This document shows, one piece after another, positions 41,029 to 51,400 of a stretch of DNA of 64,000 nucleotides. Below the pieces are notes generated by a model. That model ran no database searches. It saw nothing but the letters and a program-made list of their open reading frames with translations, and had not been told where the DNA came from. The stretch is from Corynebacterium hansenii (GTDB lineage Bacteria > Actinomycetota > Actinomycetes > Mycobacteriales > Mycobacteriaceae), in NCBI RefSeq assembly GCF_030408795.1, contig NZ_CP047211.1:3034018-3098017 (forward strand), written 5' to 3'. Numbering within the stretch: the first letter of the stretch is position 1; every line of letters starts with the position of its first letter. The position numbers and the translations under genes are program-made.

Positions 41029-41385
41029 TCAGGCCACCACATTGACCAGCACCACGTACAGCGCGGTGCCCACGAGAATGCTCACCGCGGCATTGCGGCG
41101 CCACAGATGCAGCGCCACCGTCGCCGCCAGCGCCAGGGGAGCGGCCCACCACCCGCCGGGGTCCCCGCCGCCCCCGGCTCCATCGCCGCCGACCAGCCCC
41201 ATCCTGCCGACGAGCGTGTACGCCACCAGCGCCACCATGACGCCGACGGGCATGGTCACGCCGAGGAACCTCACCAGCTCCGAGCCTCGCAGCACGCGGA
41301 TGAAGGCGAACGGCGCCCAGCGCAGCGCAACCGTCACCGCACCCATGACCAGCAGGGACACCAGCACGTATCCGTAATCGGGCAT
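41029..41385 (-). CDS. AzlD/BrnE-type branched-chain amino acid exporter small subunit
   Basis: 118-residue membrane protein with four helices: YGYVLVSLLVMGAVTVALRW, then FIRVLRGSELVRFLGVTMPV, characteristic of AzlD. It pairs with the AzlC-type subunit to export branched-chain amino acids, and in C. glutamicum also methionine. ATG 41385 overlaps the AzlC stop (GTGATG context); GTG 41388 is equally possible. Translation is coupled to the upstream gene. Confidence 0.88.
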   Translation of the reverse strand: MPDYGYVLVSLLVMGAVTVALRWAPFAFIRVLRGSELVRFLGVTMPVGVMVALVAYTLVGRMGLVGGDGAGGGGDPGGWWAAPLALAATVALHLWRRNAAVSILVGTALYVVLVNVVA

Positions 41386-42218
41386 CACGGGGCCTCCCCT
41401 GGACGGTCGGTTTCGGCGCGGTCGGTCCCGGCGCGGCCGGCGTCGTCAAGCGAAACGGGCCCGGGCCCCCGGCCCCACCGCAGGGCGCGGTCCAGGCGCG
41501 GCGACCACACGCGCGTCAGCAGCACGCAGAAGTACAGGATCAGCCCGATGACCAGCATCTGCCCAGGGTCCACCAGCCACCCGACGGCGACGCACGCCAG
41601 CGCCGACAGCGGCAGCGACCAGTCGCGGTTGAGGCGGAACGCATCCACCGCCAGGACGGTGAACAGGGCGGTCAACGCGAATTCGAAGCCGACCAACCCC
41701 TCCGGCAGCGCGCGCCCCGCCACCGCCCCGGCGATGCCCGGCGCGACCCACATGATCTGGCAGGACAGCTGGATGGTCAGCAGCCGCGCGCCCGTCAGCG
41801 GCGGCGCCCCGGCGGGCCGCGCCGACGCGATGGCGTAGGCCTCGTCCGTCAGCGCATACGTCGAATACGCCCGGCCGAGCCGCCCGCGGATCACGTCGCG
41901 CGGGAACGTCAGCCCGTAGAAGATGTGCCGGAAATTCACCATGAACGCCGTCACCGCCGACCCCAGCAGCCCGGCATGTGCCATGACCAGGCCAATCGCC
42001 AGGAACTCCATCGACCCGGCGTACACCAGGATCGAGAACACCGGCGTCCACCACCACTCGAACCCCGTCTGCGTCACCAGCACGCCGAACGCCAGGCCCA
42101 GCGGCACCAGCCCCAGGCCCACGGGCCACGCTTCGGCGATCCCGCCGCGGATGGGGTGCGGGTCGGTCGGTGGCGGGACGGCTTCACGACGCCCCCGCGC
42201 CCTCCCGTCAGTTGTCAC
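41385..42218 (-). CDS. AzlC/BrnF-type branched-chain amino acid exporter large subunit
   Basis: 277 residues. The AzlC signature is VGLGLVPLGLAFGVLVTQTG, then YAGSMEFLAIGL and FMVNFRHIFYGLTFP, with TDEAYAIA. Six to seven TM helices. The last 35 residues are charged and linker-like, and carry one copy of the recurrent 11-bp motif. GTG 42218 lies inside the end of the YqgE gene (11-bp overlap), so yqgE-azlC-azlD form one transcription unit. In C. glutamicum brnFE is driven by an adjacent Lrp; no lrp gene is next to it here. Confidence 0.9.
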   Translation of the reverse strand: MTTDGRARGRREAVPPPTDPHPIRGGIAEAWPVGLGLVPLGLAFGVLVTQTGFEWWWTPVFSILVYAGSMEFLAIGLVMAHAGLLGSAVTAFMVNFRHIFYGLTFPRDVIRGRLGRAYSTYALTDEAYAIASARPAGAPPLTGARLLTIQLSCQIMWVAPGIAGAVAGRALPEGLVGFEFALTALFTVLAVDAFRLNRDWSLPLSALACVAVGWLVDPGQMLVIGLILYFCVLLTRVWSPRLDRALRWGRGPGPVSLDDAGRAGTDRAETDRPGEAP

Positions 42219-42849
42219 GGACGTCCACGGGGTACGTCGAGTACAGCGGCAGCGGCCACGGCTGGCGGCGCATGACGTCGCCCCACACGTCGGCCGGCCC
42301 CGGCGCGAGCACGTCGCTGGGCAGGGCGGGGGCGACGAACCAGTCGCCGCGCTCGATCTCGTCGTGCAGCTGGCCGGGCGCCCACCCGGCGTAACCGGCG
42401 AACAGGCGCGCGCCCTCCAGGTGTTCGGTGACCTCCGCCGGCTCGACGCCGAGGTTGACCAGCGCGAACCGGTGGGCGAGCTTCTCCAGCAGGGGAGCGC
42501 CGGTGCCCTCGTCCAGCCCCTCCGGGACGTCGGCGCCGGTGCGCAGCACGCCCACGCACACGGGCTGGGTCTGGTTGACCGGCCCGCCGACGTAGACGAC
42601 CGGCGGCTTCGACATCAGGTCGGCCCACGGCTGGAGGACGTTGTGCACCGGCGTCTGCGACCGCGTGGTCAGGTCGACGCCGAGGGTGCCGCCTTCGTCG
42701 TGCTCGATGATGAACACCACGCTGCGGGCGAATTCCGGCGACTCCATGCCCGGGGCGGCGACGAGCAGCATCCCCGCGGCGGGGTCGTTGCGCTCGAGGC
42801 AATTGAAAAGGCGGTCTCCGAAAAGGTTCTCCTGCTCCACCCCGCCCAT
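42208..42849 (-). CDS. YqgE/AlgH family protein
   Basis: 213-residue protein of the YqgE/AlgH family, biochemical role unknown. Family segments are AGMLLVAAPGMESPEFARSV, VVYVGGPVNQTQPVCVG and FAGYAGWAPGQLHDEIERGD. ATG 42849 gives the usual N-terminus. It is first in a unit with the AzlC/AzlD-type genes. Confidence 0.9.
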   Translation of the reverse strand: MGGVEQENLFGDRLFNCLERNDPAAGMLLVAAPGMESPEFARSVVFIIEHDEGGTLGVDLTTRSQTPVHNVLQPWADLMSKPPVVYVGGPVNQTQPVCVGVLRTGADVPEGLDEGTGAPLLEKLAHRFALVNLGVEPAEVTEHLEGARLFAGYAGWAPGQLHDEIERGDWFVAPALPSDVLAPGPADVWGDVMRRQPWPLPLYSTYPVDVRDN

Positions 42850-42980
42850 TATGCCCGCCGCCCCCGGCGGGCCGACAGGCACGGGGGCCGTCCCGGGCCG
42901 TCTCGGGCCGTCCCGGGCCGGTCCGTGCGCGCAACGGTCGTGCGCGCCGACTGTCCCGTCGGCCTTCGGCCGGCCTTCGT

Positions 42981-44462
42981 TCAGCCTTCGCGCTCGGTCC
43001 ACCAGCGCTTGAGTTCCAGGATCGCGTCCTCGCGCTCCAGCGGCCCCTTGTCCAGGCGGACGTCCTTCATGTGCTTCCATGCGGCGCCGACTTCGGGGCC
43101 GGGCGCGAGGTCGAGGATCTCCATGATGTCGTTGCCGTCGAGGTCGGGCCGCACCTTGGCCAGGTCCTCGGCGGCGGCGAGCTCGTCGATGCGGGCTTCC
43201 AGGTCGTCGCAGGCCCGCGCCAGGCGGGCTGCTTTGCGACGGTTCCGCGTGGTGCAATCCGCCCGCACGATCTTGTTCAGCTTGTCCAGCAGCGGGCCCG
43301 CATCGTTGACGTAGCGGCGCACGGCGGAGTCCGTCCAGGCGGAGTCGCCGTAACCGTGGAAGCGCATGTGCAGGTAAACCAGCTGCGCGATGTTCTCGGT
43401 GACCCGCTTGGGGTACTTGAGCTTCCGCAGGCGGCGGCGGACCAGCTTGGCACCCACGACCTCGTGGTGGTGGAAGGACACGTTGCCCGATTCCGTGAAC
43501 GAGCGGGTCGCCGGCTTGCCGCAGTCGTGCAGCAGCGCCGCCCAGCGCAGCTCGAGGTCGGGTTCGCCGGGTTCCTCCTGCTCGATGGCCTGGCGCATGA
43601 CCTGCAGGGAGTGCTGGTAGACGTCCTTGTGCTGGCGGTGCTCGTCCTGCGTCATCTTCATGCCGGGGATCTCGGGCATGACGTGCTCGGCCAGGCCGGT
43701 GTCCACCATGAGGTCGATGCCCGCCGACGGGTCGGCGCCGAGGATCATCTTGTCCAGCTCGGCGGCGACGCGTTCGGCGGTGATGCGGCGGATCTCGCCG
43801 TTCATCTCCGTCATCGCCTCACGCACCCGGTCGGAGACGGCGAAGCCGAGCTGCGACGTGAAGCGGCAGGCGCGGAGCATGCGCAGCGGATCGTCGCCGA
43901 AGCTGACCTCCGGCGGGCCCGGCGTGTCCAGAACGCCGGCGACGACATCGTCGAAGCCACCCAGCGGATCGCGGAAGGAGCGGGTCCCGTCGCCGTGGAG
44001 CTCCACGGCGATTGCGTTGCACCGAAAGTCGCGGCGGATCAGGTCTCCCTCCAGCGTGTCGCCGAAGGTCACCTCGGGGTTGCGGCTGACCTGGTCGTAG
44101 ACGTCGGCGCGGAAGGTGGTGATCTCCACCTGCCGGCCCTTCTTCTCCGCGGAGACGGTGCCGAACTCGATGCCGGTGTCCCACGTGGTCTCGGCCCAGT
44201 CCTCCAGGATCCGCGCCACCACGTCCGGCCGCGCGCCGGTGGTGAAGTCGAGGTCGTTGCCCAGGCGCCCCATCAGGGCATCGCGCACCGAGCCGCCGAC
44301 CAGGTACAACGAGTGCCCCTCGGCCGCGAACGCGGCGGCCAGCGGCGCCAGCAGGTCGGCCTCCCGGCCGATCGCCTGGTCCGCCACCGCCAGCATCGCG
44401 GTGCGCCGGACCTCGGGGTCTCCGTGGTCGGGGGTGTGCTGGGGAGTCGGGGCGTCGGTCAC
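42981..44462 (-). CDS. cca: CCA tRNA nucleotidyltransferase
   Basis: Adds or repairs the 3' CCA of tRNAs. About 493 residues. The nucleotidyltransferase core is LYLVGGSVRDALMGRLGNDLDF with the GG and DxD motifs. RRDFRCNAIAVEL and the head/neck segment DPLRMLRACRFTSQLGF follow. An HD-type domain is seen in HSLQVMRQAI and WAALLHDCGKPATR. GTG 44462 is the likely start, 50 bp from the divergent Nudix gene; the pairing of the two is conserved in Corynebacterium and Mycobacterium (Rv3907c-Rv3908). Confidence 0.95.
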   Translation of the reverse strand: MTDAPTPQHTPDHGDPEVRRTAMLAVADQAIGREADLLAPLAAAFAAEGHSLYLVGGSVRDALMGRLGNDLDFTTGARPDVVARILEDWAETTWDTGIEFGTVSAEKKGRQVEITTFRADVYDQVSRNPEVTFGDTLEGDLIRRDFRCNAIAVELHGDGTRSFRDPLGGFDDVVAGVLDTPGPPEVSFGDDPLRMLRACRFTSQLGFAVSDRVREAMTEMNGEIRRITAERVAAELDKMILGADPSAGIDLMVDTGLAEHVMPEIPGMKMTQDEHRQHKDVYQHSLQVMRQAIEQEEPGEPDLELRWAALLHDCGKPATRSFTESGNVSFHHHEVVGAKLVRRRLRKLKYPKRVTENIAQLVYLHMRFHGYGDSAWTDSAVRRYVNDAGPLLDKLNKIVRADCTTRNRRKAARLARACDDLEARIDELAAAEDLAKVRPDLDGNDIMEILDLAPGPEVGAAWKHMKDVRLDKGPLEREDAILELKRWWTEREG

Positions 44463-44511
44463 GTGCGACACAATACCCGCAGCCCCGGAGCGGCCCGGTA
44501 GTCTGTGAGGA

Positions 44512-45792
44512 ATGAACGATGCCGAACGGAACGAGGGGACGGCGGGGCCGCAGCGTCGGCGCCGCCGCCGTTCGCGTCGGCGCAGCGGCCGACCGCAGGA
44601 CGGCGGCCGGGGGGCGCAGCAGAACACCGCCTCCGAATCCGGCCGCGGGCGGGGCGGGGGATCCGGCACCGGGCAGTCCTCCTCTTCACCCGGAAATGCC
44701 TCCGGCAACGAGTCCGGCACGACCTCCGGCGGCGCCTCCGACGCATCGGGCGGCGGCTCCCGCAATCGCGGCGGTTCCGGCGACGGCAAACGCGATCAGG
44801 GGTCGCGTTCCGGCTCCGGCAGCCGTTCGCGGCGACGCCGCCGGGGCGGGCGCGGGCGCGGGAGCAACCGCGGCGCCAACGCCCGCCACAACGCACATGA
44901 TGGAGGCGCCTCCGACAAGGGCGGCGGCGTCGCCGTGAAGGACGCCGCTCCGGCCACGGCCGCATCCGACGGCGCGGCCAAGGGCGGCTCCCGCAGCTCC
45001 GGCGGCTCGGGCGGCAAGGGCGGCTCGGGCGCCACCGGCTCCCCCGACGCCGGGAACACCTCCCGCACGGCCGAGGGCCAGGACCGGAAGTCCCAGCAGA
45101 AGCGCGGTTCCGGCTCCTCCGGCGGCGGCAAGTCACGCTCCGGCAAGGGATCGTCGCGGCCGGGTTCCAGGTCCGGGGCGGGCCGGGGTGCGCAGCGGCG
45201 TCGTCAAGCGGGCCAGTCCAAGGGACGCCCCGGGCGCCGCCCCGCGGCCGGACGCACCGCCCAGCGCGGCGGCGAGCAGCGCGACCGGATGCGCACGTCC
45301 ATCGAAACGTCCGCCGGCGGCCTGGTCGTCTCCGGGCTCGCCGAAGCCGTCGCCGACGACGGCAGCGTGGACCTGTCGCGCGTCTACGTGGCGCTGATCG
45401 GGCGCCTCGACCGCCGCGGCCGCCTGCTGTGGTCGATGCCCAAGGGCCACGTCGAACCCGGCGAAGCGCACGACTCCACCGCCGAACGCGAGGTGTGGGA
45501 GGAAACCGGCATCCACGGCGAGGTCATCGCCGAGCTGGGCGTCATCGACTACTGGTTCATCTCCGACGGCACGCGCATCCACAAGACGGTGCACCACCAC
45601 CTGCTGCGCTACGTCGACGGCGACCTCAACGACGAGGACCCCGAGGTCACCGAAGTGACGTGGTTCCCCGCCTCCACGCTGGTCGAGCGGCTGGCGTACG
45701 CCGACGAGCGCAAGCTCGCCCGGCGCGCCCACGACCTGCTGCCGGAGCTGGCCAAGGCGGAGAAGGACGCCGGAAGGGCGACCCCGCGGTGA
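44512..45792 (+). CDS. Nudix hydrolase with long Arg/Gly/Ser-rich N-terminus
   Basis: 426 residues. The C-terminal 160 form a Nudix domain. The box G-x5-E-x7-REUxEExGU is complete (GHVEPGE ... REVWEETGI), so it should hydrolyse a nucleoside diphosphate derivative. It corresponds in place to mycobacterial MutT4. The first 265 residues are extremely low-complexity ([13 protein letters not shown], many [10 protein letters not shown]), disordered and strongly basic, suggesting RNA or DNA contact. Its TGA overlaps the next gene's GTG (GTGA). It is the first gene of the run to cwlM. Confidence 0.88.
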   Translation: MNDAERNEGTAGPQRRRRRRSRRRSGRPQDGGRGAQQNTASESGRGRGGGSGTGQSSSSPGNASGNESGTTSGGASDASGGGSRNRGGSGDGKRDQGSRSGSGSRSRRRRRGGRGRGSNRGANARHNAHDGGASDKGGGVAVKDAAPATAASDGAAKGGSRSSGGSGGKGGSGATGSPDAGNTSRTAEGQDRKSQQKRGSGSSGGGKSRSGKGSSRPGSRSGAGRGAQRRRQAGQSKGRPGRRPAAGRTAQRGGEQRDRMRTSIETSAGGLVVSGLAEAVADDGSVDLSRVYVALIGRLDRRGRLLWSMPKGHVEPGEAHDSTAEREVWEETGIHGEVIAELGVIDYWFISDGTRIHKTVHHHLLRYVDGDLNDEDPEVTEVTWFPASTLVERLAYADERKLARRAHDLLPELAKAEKDAGRATPR

Positions 45793-48416
45793 CGGGGCGC
45801 GGGGGGCGCCGCCTGGTGCGGCTGATCGCGACGGCGGCGGCGGGCGCACTTGCCCTCGTCGCCGCGCCCGTCGTGCCGGTGGGCCCGCTGGACCGGGTGG
45901 CGCTGCCGGATGCCGCGGCCGCGCCGCCGCCGTGGCCCATCGATCCCGCCGACGCGTCGGTGTCGGAGCAGTGGGGCGCCGGCGCCGACCGCCTGGCCAA
46001 CCGCGGGCCGCTGGACCTGCGCGTCACCGCCGTCACCCCCCAGAACCCCGAGGTCGGCGGCGAACTGAACATCCGCCTGACGGTGTCGAACAGGTCCGAG
46101 GGCGACGTCCGGGACATCATTTTGCGCACCCAGCGCTCCGACCCCCTCAGCGGGGCGGCGGGCGCGCGCCTGGCCATGGCCGCACCCGAGCAGGATTTCC
46201 GCGTGGCCACGTCCTTCCGCGACGGCTTCGACCTGGCGGCGGGGGAGTCGCGCGAGATCACCCTGTCCGTGCCGCTGACCGCCGACGCACCGGCCGGGTT
46301 GGGCATCGCCGAGCCGGGCGTGTACCCGGTGCTGGTCAACGCCAACGGCCGGCCGGGCAACGACATCGACCAGTTCCTGGCGGAATCGCGCATGCTCGTG
46401 CCTGTCGATTCCCGGCTTGACGACGCCGCCGGGGATGCCGAACGGCCCGGCGCGGGCGGCGACGGGGACGAGGTCGCGGCGCCGGGCTCCCGCCGGGGAT
46501 CGGACGGCGGTCCGGGTGGCGCCGGCCGCGGAGAGAAGCCCGCCGATCCCGCCCCCGTGTCCCTGGTGTGGCCCCTGGCGGCGAACGTGCCGCTGGTGCC
46601 GGGGGAAACGGGCGAAGCCCCGGGACGGCCGGAGCTGATCCTGGCCAATGAATCGCTGTCGCAGGAGATGTCCCCGGGCGGGCGCCTGGACGGGCTGCTC
46701 GGCGCCCTGGAATCGGAGCTGGCCGGGGCGTCGGGGCCGTCGCTGCGCGCGTCGACGTGCGTGGCCGTCGACCCGGAGCTCCTCGACGTCGCCTCGCGCA
46801 TGGCCGACGGCTACCGCGTGGGCACCGAACGGCCGAGCCCCGTGGAGGGCAACAAGCGGTTGCGCGATTCGTGGGGCTCCGGCGACGACCTCGACCTGCG
46901 CAAGGGCGAGGGCGCCGAAGCCGCGCGCAACTGGGTCGCCCGCCTCGAAGCCGTGACCCGCGACCTGTGCGTGGTGACGCTGCCGTGGTCCGGCGCCGAG
47001 CTCAACGCGGTCGCGGCGGCCAACGACCGGGAGCTGGCCACCGAAGCGCTGGCCATGGGCGACGGCGTGGTGGAACGGGTGCTGGGGCGCAAGGCGCTGC
47101 CGTCGACCATCATCCCGCCCGAGGGGTACCTCGACGCGGCATCGGTGCCCATGACGGCATTCGGCGACACGTCGGCGCCGATCGACGGCTCCACCGCCTT
47201 CGAGTCCATGCAGGTGCCCGGGGGCATCTGGCCGCCGGCCGCTCCGCGCACGACGTCGCTGGTCGCCGCGAACTCGCTGACCCTCGACGAGGGCCGCATC
47301 GCCCGCCCGGGGGAAACGGCCGAACTCGCACCGGGGACGGCTGCGTTCGGCCTGCCGGTGCCGTTGTCGTCGGCGCTGGCGGCGACGGGGAGGTCGCCGG
47401 AGGTCGCCGGCTACGCCGCCGTGGCGGGCCGCTACGACCTCACCGCCGATTCCGGCGTCGCCCGCATGCAGACGGTCGTGGGCACGCTGCGCCAGGAGAT
47501 CTCCGACGCCTCGGTCGGGGCGGGCGAATCCGGGGCGGCGCCCATCGTCGCCATGCCGCCCGCGGGGTGGTCCGCAACCGGTGAGGACGCCCGGGCGCTG
47601 CTGCGCGCGGTGGCCGCGACGTTCGACGACGGCATCGCCGAACCCGTCCAGCTCGGCGACGCGCTCGCCCGTTCCGCGACCGACCATGCGGTCGGGCAGG
47701 CGCAGAGCTCCGCCCCGAACCCCGATCCGGGGGCGGTGTCCGGCACCGAGGTCAGCCGGGCCGCCCAGCAATCCGGCTACCTCACCGACCTCGCCGAGAT
47801 GATGGCCAACGACCCCCAGGTCGCGCTGACGCGCCACGGCTTCACCGAACCGCTGCGGCGCGACATCCTGCGCGCCGTCACCGGGACCGGTCGCCGCAAC
47901 GCCCCGTCCCACCTGGACCGGGCCGCGAACGCCGGGAACACCATGGCGGGCATGGGGGAGATGCTGCAGAAGCTCCGCGACTCCGTCACGCTCGTGGCCC
48001 CCGGCGGCGTCTACACGCGCGCCACCGACATGTCGCCCGTGGTCATCGTGGGCCGCAACGGCCTGCCGCTGCCGGTGCCCGCCTACGCGCGGGTTCAGGT
48101 GGGCGACTCCGGGGTCATCGGCCGGCACGAGGCGATGCTGCCCGCCAAGGGGTCGCTGACGCTTCAGGTCACGCCGGAGAACCCGGGGCAGACCGTGGAC
48201 CGGGAACGCCAGAACCAATTGCACATGTGGCTGGAGACGCCGGAGGGCCAGCGGATTTCCGCCCCCGTCAAGATCGTCGCCCGCACCGGCCCGAGCACCC
48301 GTTCGCTCATCATCGCGTCGGTCGTGCTGAGTCTCGCCGTGGGCGGTTTCGCGGTGTGGCGCACGCGCCGATTCGATGGATTCCGGCGCATTCGTCCACA
48401 ATGGGGGCGTGACTGA
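45789..48416 (+). CDS. DUF6049 family secreted/membrane protein
   Basis: 875 residues, matching the conserved gene between the Nudix and MurJ genes in mycolate bacteria (Rv3909 position). It has an N-terminal signal or anchor ([20 protein letters not shown]), then an Ig-like region near residues 75-200 ([20 protein letters not shown]), a long extracytoplasmic part, and a C-terminal TM helix ([18 protein letters not shown]) with a short basic tail. Function unknown; its fixed linkage to murJ suggests a role in wall assembly. The GTG start overlaps the Nudix stop, and its own stop overlaps the murJ start by 8 nt. Confidence 0.87.
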   Translation: MTGRGGRRLVRLIATAAAGALALVAAPVVPVGPLDRVALPDAAAAPPPWPIDPADASVSEQWGAGADRLANRGPLDLRVTAVTPQNPEVGGELNIRLTVSNRSEGDVRDIILRTQRSDPLSGAAGARLAMAAPEQDFRVATSFRDGFDLAAGESREITLSVPLTADAPAGLGIAEPGVYPVLVNANGRPGNDIDQFLAESRMLVPVDSRLDDAAGDAERPGAGGDGDEVAAPGSRRGSDGGPGGAGRGEKPADPAPVSLVWPLAANVPLVPGETGEAPGRPELILANESLSQEMSPGGRLDGLLGALESELAGASGPSLRASTCVAVDPELLDVASRMADGYRVGTERPSPVEGNKRLRDSWGSGDDLDLRKGEGAEAARNWVARLEAVTRDLCVVTLPWSGAELNAVAAANDRELATEALAMGDGVVERVLGRKALPSTIIPPEGYLDAASVPMTAFGDTSAPIDGSTAFESMQVPGGIWPPAAPRTTSLVAANSLTLDEGRIARPGETAELAPGTAAFGLPVPLSSALAATGRSPEVAGYAAVAGRYDLTADSGVARMQTVVGTLRQEISDASVGAGESGAAPIVAMPPAGWSATGEDARALLRAVAATFDDGIAEPVQLGDALARSATDHAVGQAQSSAPNPDPGAVSGTEVSRAAQQSGYLTDLAEMMANDPQVALTRHGFTEPLRRDILRAVTGTGRRNAPSHLDRAANAGNTMAGMGEMLQKLRDSVTLVAPGGVYTRATDMSPVVIVGRNGLPLPVPAYARVQVGDSGVIGRHEAMLPAKGSLTLQVTPENPGQTVDRERQNQLHMWLETPEGQRISAPVKIVARTGPSTRSLIIASVVLSLAVGGFAVWRTRRFDGFRRIRPQWGRD

Positions 48417-51400
48417 TCCCGACGCGCCACATACCGGGCAGCGCGGCCGCATCCGACGGCCCGCTCCGCCGGCGCCGGCTCCCGCGCCCCGCACCGCTCC
48501 CGCGGCGCGCCGCGAAGAGCCGGCCCCGATCCTGAACCGCCCCCCGACCGGCGGCGGCTCTTCGGGTTCTCCGGCGTCCGCGGGCGGCACCGCCTCCGCG
48601 GCGGGTTCGTCCGGTCCGTCCGGTTCGTCCGGGTCGGCGGGCACCGCCGGCGCGGCGGGTTCGACGATGGTCGCCGCGGGTTCCGCCTCGGGCACCGCGA
48701 CGGGGACCATCGCGCGCACGCGCGACGGCGCCGCGGGCACCGGTGCCGGTTCCGGCGCCGCCGCCCATGGTCCGGCGACGGGCTCCGGCGCCTCCGCAGC
48801 GTCCGAGTCCGGCACGGCCAGCGATGCGGACGTCGTCCGCTCGACGGGCTCGATGGCCGTCGCCACGCTGTTCTCGCGCATCACCGGATTCCTCCGCAAC
48901 GCGCTGATCGGCATCACGCTCGGCCCGGCCATCATGTCGGCGTTCAACACCGCCAACACGCTGCCGAACCTGATCACCGAGATCGTCCTGGGCGCGGTGC
49001 TCACCTCGCTGGTGGTGCCGGTGCTCGTGCGCGCCCAGAAGGAGGACGCCGACGGCGGCGCCGCCTTCGTGCGCCGGCTGATGACCCTGTCGCTGACCCT
49101 GCTGGGCACGGTCACCGTCCTGGCGGTGGTCACGGCGCCGATACTGACCAGGATCGGCCTCGACTCCGACGGCAAGGTCAACGTCCCGCTGGCGACGTCC
49201 TTCGCGTTCCTGCTGTTGCCGCAGATCATCTTCTACGGCATATTCTCGCTGCTCATGGCGGTGCTGAACACCAAGGGCGTGTTCAAACCGGGGGCCTGGG
49301 CGCCGGTGGCCAACAACGTGGTGGCCATCGCGACGCTCCTCCTCTACTGGCTTCTGCCCGGCTCCCTGCCGTTCGATCACCCTGGCACGATCACGGACCC
49401 GCACATCCTGCTGCTGGGCGTGGGCACGACGCTGGGCGTGGTCATCCAGGCGCTGATCATGATCCCGCCGCTGCGGCGGTTGGGCATCGACATGCGGCCG
49501 CTGTGGGGCATCGACGACCGCATCAAGCAGTTCGGCGGCATGGGCATCGCCATCGTCACCTACGTCGCCATCTCGCAGGCGGGCTACCTCATCACCACCC
49601 GCATCGCCTCCTCGGCGGATGACGCCGCCCCGGGCATCTACCAGCAGGCGTGGCTGCTGCTGCAGATGCCCTACGGCATCATCGGCGTGACGCTGCTGAC
49701 GGCGATCATGCCGCGCCTGTCGCGCAACGCCGCCGACGGCGACGACAGGGCGGTGATCCGCGATCTGTCGGTGGGCACGCGCCTGACCATGATCGCGCTG
49801 ATCCCCATCGTCGTGTTCTTCACGGCCTTCGGCGTGCCCATCTCCAACGCGCTGTTCGCCTACGGGCTGTTCCCCAAGGAAACCGCCGACATCCTCGGCT
49901 GGACGCTGTCGTTCTCGGCGTTCACGCTCATCCCGTACGCGCTGGTGCTGCTGCACCTGCGCGTCTTCTACGCCCGCGAGGAGGCGTGGACGCCGACGTT
50001 CATCATCTTCGGCATCACGGTGGTGAAGGTGGCGCTCTCGATGCTGGCGCCGCTGATGGCCTCGCGCACCGAGCTCGTCGTCGTCCTGCTGGGCGCGGCG
50101 AACGGCTTCGGTTTCGTGGCCGGCGCGATCATCGGCGGGTGGCTGCTGCGGCGGACGCTGGGCGATCTGCGCGGCCGCGAGGTGCTCAGGACGTGCGTGT
50201 GGGCGCTCGGGGCGGCCCTGGTGGGCATCGCGGTGGCCATGGCGCTGGATTCCTTCGTCATCGGCGATCCGCTGGACGCCCTCGGGTCGGTCGGCGCATT
50301 CCTGCGGACGGCCCTGGCCGGCATCGTCTTCCTCATCGTCACCGGGGTCGTGCTGTCGCGCTCGCCGCTGCCGGAGGTGCGCATCCTCGGCGGTCTGCTG
50401 GGCCGGATTCCGGGCCTGCGCCGCTTCGCGCCGAAGCCGGTGGACGGCACCGAGGTGCATGCCGACGACGCCGACGCCGCGATCGCCGGCACCGTCGTGG
50501 GCGGCCCGTCGTCGGCGGCCGGCGAGAACGCCGCGATGGCGTCGGAGGGCTTCACCGCTTCGCCGATGCTCCCGCCGATGCCGTCGGAGGCGTCGCGCCC
50601 CACGCGCTTCGTCCCCGGCGAGATGGTCTTCGGCGGCCGCTACCGCCTGCTGTCCGAGGAGGGCTCGCGCCCGGGCGTGCGCTTCTGGCGCGCGGTCGAC
50701 CGCACGGGCCCGGTGCGCCTGGACGCGGAAGGAAAGAAGCTTCACGACGAAGTCGCGCTGACGTTCGTCGACACCCTCACTGCTCCGCACGTGGGTTACA
50801 CGGCCCCCGGCGCCGCGGTGCAGATCGCCGAGAGCGCCAAGGCGCTGCGCCGCATCGAGGGGCCGGGCCTGGCCCGGATCCGCGCGGTGCACCTGGGCCG
50901 CACCGACGTCATCGTGGCCAGTGATTGGGTGCCCGGCATCCCGCTGTCGGCGGTGGGCGAGGGCACCAACGCCGACGCCGCCGCCTTCGCCGTGGCGGAC
51001 CTCGCCGAGGCCGCCGGGCGCGCGCACAAGGCCGGGCTGGTGCTCGGCGCGGACGATCTGGACCGCCTGCGCGTCAGCGTCGACGGCCGGGTGGAGCTGG
51101 CCTTCCCGGCGCCGCTGCCCGAGGCGACCGCCGACGGCGATCTCGCGGTCGCGTGCCGCGCCCTGTCGACGCTGCTGGCGGGCTGCACCCACGTGCCGTC
51201 CGACATCCGCGGCATCCTCGACGACGCCACGCGCCGCACGTCCGCAGGCAAGGAAGGAACCGGCGACCACGCGGGTGACCGCGCCGACGCCCACGCCGGC
51301 GAACACGGCGGCGAACACCCCGGCGCCGTCGCCCACGACGGTCCCGGCGGCGCCTCCGCGCACGTGAAGACCGACCTCGCCTGGAGCGAGACGTCGGAAA

